Assembly: GCF_904849725.1 (NCBI RefSeq)
Contig: NC_058524.1
Coordinates: forward strand, 547,587,763 to 547,651,762
Direction of reading: 5' to 3'
DNA length: 64,000 nucleotides
From: Hordeum vulgare subsp. vulgare
Taxonomy: Eukaryota; Streptophyta; Magnoliopsida; Poales; Poaceae
In this document: piece after piece, positions 61,091-64,000 of the stretch
How the letters are laid out: each line of letters begins with the position of its first letter
How positions within the stretch are numbered: the stretch's first letter is position 1
Notes under the pieces: model-generated
The model's input: only the letters and a program-made list of their open reading frames with translations
What the model was told of the DNA's origin: nothing
Database searches by the model: none
Position numbers and translations under genes: made by a program

Positions 61091-61680
61091 TATACTACAA
61101 AAGAGTAGCCAGTGGCACTCTTTCCGGTGATCCTGTCCCGTCCGCCGTCGGACCTCCTCTCCTCTCCATGCTTCTCTCCCTCTCATCTTCTCTCTCCTGC
61201 ATATTAAATCGAGTGGCGGTGGTGTTGCTCTTTGCCTGCAAGTCGTCGCCACCACTGAAGAGAAAAGTGGGTGCTCCGCCACCGTCGAAGAGAAAAGTGG
61301 GCGCTCCTTCTGGCGACCATCTCTCATCTGCTGACACACCTCCTCTCCTCTTTGCAATCTCTTTCTCCCTCATCTCCTCTCCTCCACTTCCTTGTCTCTC
61401 TCCCTCTCGTATTCTCTCTTCCGTAGATCGAATCGAGCGCTGTCGTCGTCTCACTTTGCTAGCCGCTGGAGAGGACAGTAAAAGGGAGGAGGAGGCAGTG
61501 TGGTGGAGAGCAGGGCAAAAGGGGAGGAGGCAGCGGCGCGGTGGAGAGCAGGGCAGAAGGGGGGAGACGGTGGCGTAGTGGAGAGGGAGGGGAGCGAGGC
61601 TGGATTGGCTTCTCGAAGACGCACGGGATTGGTGGCGCTAGGTTTTCACCTTGCAACACGATTCACCCCCGCTATTTAGG
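61090..61680. other. C/T-rich block with 30-bp tandem duplication
   Basis: GC- and pyrimidine-rich compared with its surroundings, as in a 5' UTR or first exon of a grass gene. The unit starting GAAGAGAAAAGTGGG is repeated with a 30-bp period (61257 and 61287). It lies in open frames on both strands (plus 61168-61578, minus 61095-61454), neither with a known domain. It may be a gene start, gene fragment or transposon part. Confidence 0.35.
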
Positions 61681-62499
61681 AGTCTATGAAGGTTGGTGCG
61701 GATAATCCCGATTACACAATGGGTCATGCCAGTAAAAGATGGATTGATTGGACTCACATAAGCTCGCACATAGTCTACTATGACTAATCACTCTGTGATG
61801 AGATCGTTAACACATATTGTTGGTTAGTAGCTAGTATTGTAGAAATGGAAATTTAGTTTGACCTTGTATCAGGTGATTTTCTCACTACCTCATGTAGCAA
61901 ATCAATCATATAGGTATATAACACAATGGAAAATAGAAATATCACCGAGCAAGACCGGATATCTAGGACCCAGATCTAGTTTTGATGTCAAATATGTTGT
62001 GGCCGCTACCAGTCTTGAAGCAATGATCTTTCTTGGAATTCTTCTAGTTCTGCATATGAAGTAGTTTGATTCAGAATTCTAGCAGGAGTTATAAATTAGG
62101 TGCAGGCCAATCAAAGGATTACTGGTATTTGAGAAAAATAATGTGAGAAGAATTAATGAGACAATTTTGATAGAGCATTAACATGAGGTAGATATACGTA
62201 TATAATGGATTGGAAAACAGGCATAAACTATGAGACAGTCCAACAGTAGACATGTTTCTGAAACCATGAAACAGTAGCAATCACCAAGGCAACAATTAAG
62301 CACCAATTTATTGTTGAACCCAATGTAAATTCTGATCAACCACAGACATTTGAATACCTTGCATCACTTTATTTGTTTGCAAAGTAGAAATTTGAGCAGT
62401 TAAACATTTCCAACTTTGTCTATATGATAAAGTTTATGTTTCTCCTGTAGTCGTCCACATTTTCACACATGAAGATGCATTCAGCAATATTTTAGAAGA

Positions 62500-62790
62500 G
62501 ATAATACGTCTCGGTTAAACAACCCACTGCATAATCTTTTATGGATTCGATGACTGTAAGGTCTGGTCTCCCAATTTGCATAGGAATTCTGAATGTATAG
62601 TGTTTACCATGGCTTTAATTAACATGTTGCCATGTCTCCCAATGCATAAACTTTGTCATACAACAGTACGTCTCAGTTGAGCAACCCACTGAAATAGTGT
62701 TTACCATGGATGTAATTAATTAGGTTGCTTCAATAAACATAACCCCCACTGCATACGCCTCAGTTAACTAACAATACACTACAGAACAAA
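62500..62790. repeat. Imperfect local duplication
   Basis: The series CGTCTC-GTT-A-CAACCCACTG, then TAGTGTTTACCATGG, occurs in two related versions around 62507-62620 and 62667-62740. No gene is seen here. Confidence 0.5.
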
Positions 62791-63069
62791 GAATACTCAT
62801 GTATTCCCCACCTAATCTAAAAACCATTTGATCTTCACTAAAACTAATTTCTGAACACAATTAATGCCATAACAAAGCGCATGACGGCGAACGAATCATG
62901 TTGTGCTCACCATGGCAAAGAAGATTTCACGATAAGGCAAGCAATAACTGAGTTAGAAAGAACGTAACCAATCGCGTACTGAAAATTCTTTTGAGTGCAA
63001 GAGCACACCTGTTAAACCCACGGCTAAGGAAGACAATGGCAATGGAGGAGAAGATTGAGATCGACGCAC

Positions 63070-63176
63070 CTGTAATGGCGTCCTCTACGGAGCCGAACTT
63101 CCGGTCGTTGGATCTCCACACGATCTTGTACGCCACCTGCTCTTCCGAACGAACCCTTGCCAACGCTCGCCTCCAC
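63070..63176 (-). other. Candidate internal exon of an unrecognised gene
   Basis: On the minus strand a strong acceptor (TGCATGCAG before GTGGAGG) and a strong donor (ATTACAG before GTGCGT) delimit 107 nt. One frame reads EEQVAYKIVWRSNDRKFGSV; another reads VEASVGKGSFGRAGG. I do not recognise the family. A partly similar donor segment (TTACAGGTGCGTTGGTCCC) occurs at about 60450-60475. Confidence 0.25.
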
Positions 63177-63729
63177 CTGCATGCAGGACTTCAATAAGTA
63201 TCAATCTTTCTTGAATGCTTTCTCTCTAAACTTTGAGAAATAAAGTAGGGTAAGGAAAAGCTAGTACGAGCCTTTAGATAACACATCATTTTCTAACTAA
63301 GTTATAAAAAGCTAACTAAGAACTGAAGCTGTTCTCAACTCTTGTTTCCTTTATTACTATTTTAACTGATGCCTCAAATTTTTCAACAAAAGGATTTACT
63401 CCAACTTCTTGTATTGTTGAAGTAGTCGCAGAACAATGCAAATATGAGCATCCAAACAAGAACGACAAATAAAAATGCAGAGTAAATTGTTCAGGGAAAG
63501 AGGGTATTAAAATCAAATTTAAAAAAAATCAGAAGATGTTGAAACCACACAGAATATTTGCTCTAGTTATGTTCCACCTAGAAATCTGGGGATCAAGAAT
63601 ATGTGAGCATTTACCACTGAACCCCACTATGTAATAACATTCTTTTTCTTCCATTGGAGTAAAGAACTTTCAATTAAATGTTGCATCTGAGAACCCAATG
63701 CCACAAGAACTACTGAATCAAATCAAACC

Positions 63730-63960
63730 AATCAGGTTCTTGCGAAGCCAAGAATGTACAGGGAGGAGGATGACCTCCTCAACGAGCAAACTCTGCTCGT
63801 CGGCCGCCATCGTCTTGATCCGGAGCTCGTGGTAGGCTGAGTGCGGCATCCCCACAACGTCTGCCATCATACTCCTTTGACCGGCGACGGCCATCGACGT
63901 CCATACAACCATCAGTGCACAAGGTCAATCCTATCTTTCTTCTTTCCATACAAGAATCTG
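63730..63960 (-). other. Candidate coding segment, unrecognised
   Basis: Higher GC than its flanks and open on the minus strand in two frames (63718-63912 beginning MVVWTSMAVAGQRS, and 63779-63994). A possible acceptor CGTTTGCAG lies at about 63960. No domain is recognised. It could be an upstream exon of the same transcript as 63070-63176. Confidence 0.22.
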
Positions 63961-64000
63961 CAAACGAGTCAACATTATTTAACCTGGCCCTCAAGATCTT

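Noticed and set aside
61168..61578. 136-codon frame with repeated KRKVGAP unit as a real protein
   Set aside because: The repeat is explained by a 30-bp DNA duplication in a low-complexity block open on both strands. There is no family match.
1..64000. CRISPR arrays, tRNA, rRNA, operons or other prokaryotic features
   Set aside because: None seen. The tRNA-like matches are 12-13 base retrotransposon primer sites, and the genome is clearly plant nuclear.

Overview
The window looks like plant chromosomal DNA from a large, repeat-rich grass genome. A Triticeae source (wheat, barley, rye or Aegilops type) fits best. The copia LTRs at 7.8-9.6 kb and 53.4-57.2 kb look like the Angela/BARE1/WIS group, and the gypsy, LARD-type, Tourist, Stowaway and PIF/Harbinger elements fit the same picture. 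This assignment is by recognition, not by a database search.

Layout. 1-4256: minus-strand Ty3/gypsy element with broken gag-protease and one LTR, inserted in an older minus-strand Angela-like copia element (4257-9635). The Angela element itself interrupts a FAR1/FHY3-like pseudogene (9636-10456). 10470-10800: degenerate AT-rich repeat. About 11005-12350: diverged gypsy LTR. About 12360-12780: PIF/Harbinger transposase fragment. 12843-15495: Tourist-like MITE split by a 2.36-kb Harbinger element. 15716-15872: Stowaway MITE. 15990-18605: second Harbinger element. Both Harbinger elements carry only a decayed ORF1 (Myb/NAM-associated type).

18755-20636: the only intact host gene recognised, a six-exon cinnamoyl-CoA-reductase-like gene encoding 325 aa. 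A Harbinger element ends 149 bp before its ATG and a copia LTR begins 225 bp after its stop.

20862-53417: one minus-strand copia element, split in its 5' leader by a 25.8-kb stack whose order is fixed by target-site duplications (TSDs). A solo LTR of a LARD-type family (26839-52637, TSD GACGG) is interrupted by a 12.9-kb minus-strand gypsy element (27463-40360, TSD CCTAG). It is also interrupted by a second, younger LARD of its own family (43074-50915, TSD GTCTG).

53418-57189: two Angela-type LTRs in opposite orientation, forming an inverted repeat of about 1.7 kb per arm with a 388-bp spacer. The outer flanks do not match, so this is a rearrangement. 57190-64000: AT-rich sequence with small duplications and at most weak minus-strand exon candidates.

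I found no clear novel multi-gene system. The notable content is the transposon stratigraphy, the self-family nesting, the LTR with a large internal deletion, the inverted LTR junction, and the host gene squeezed between two elements.
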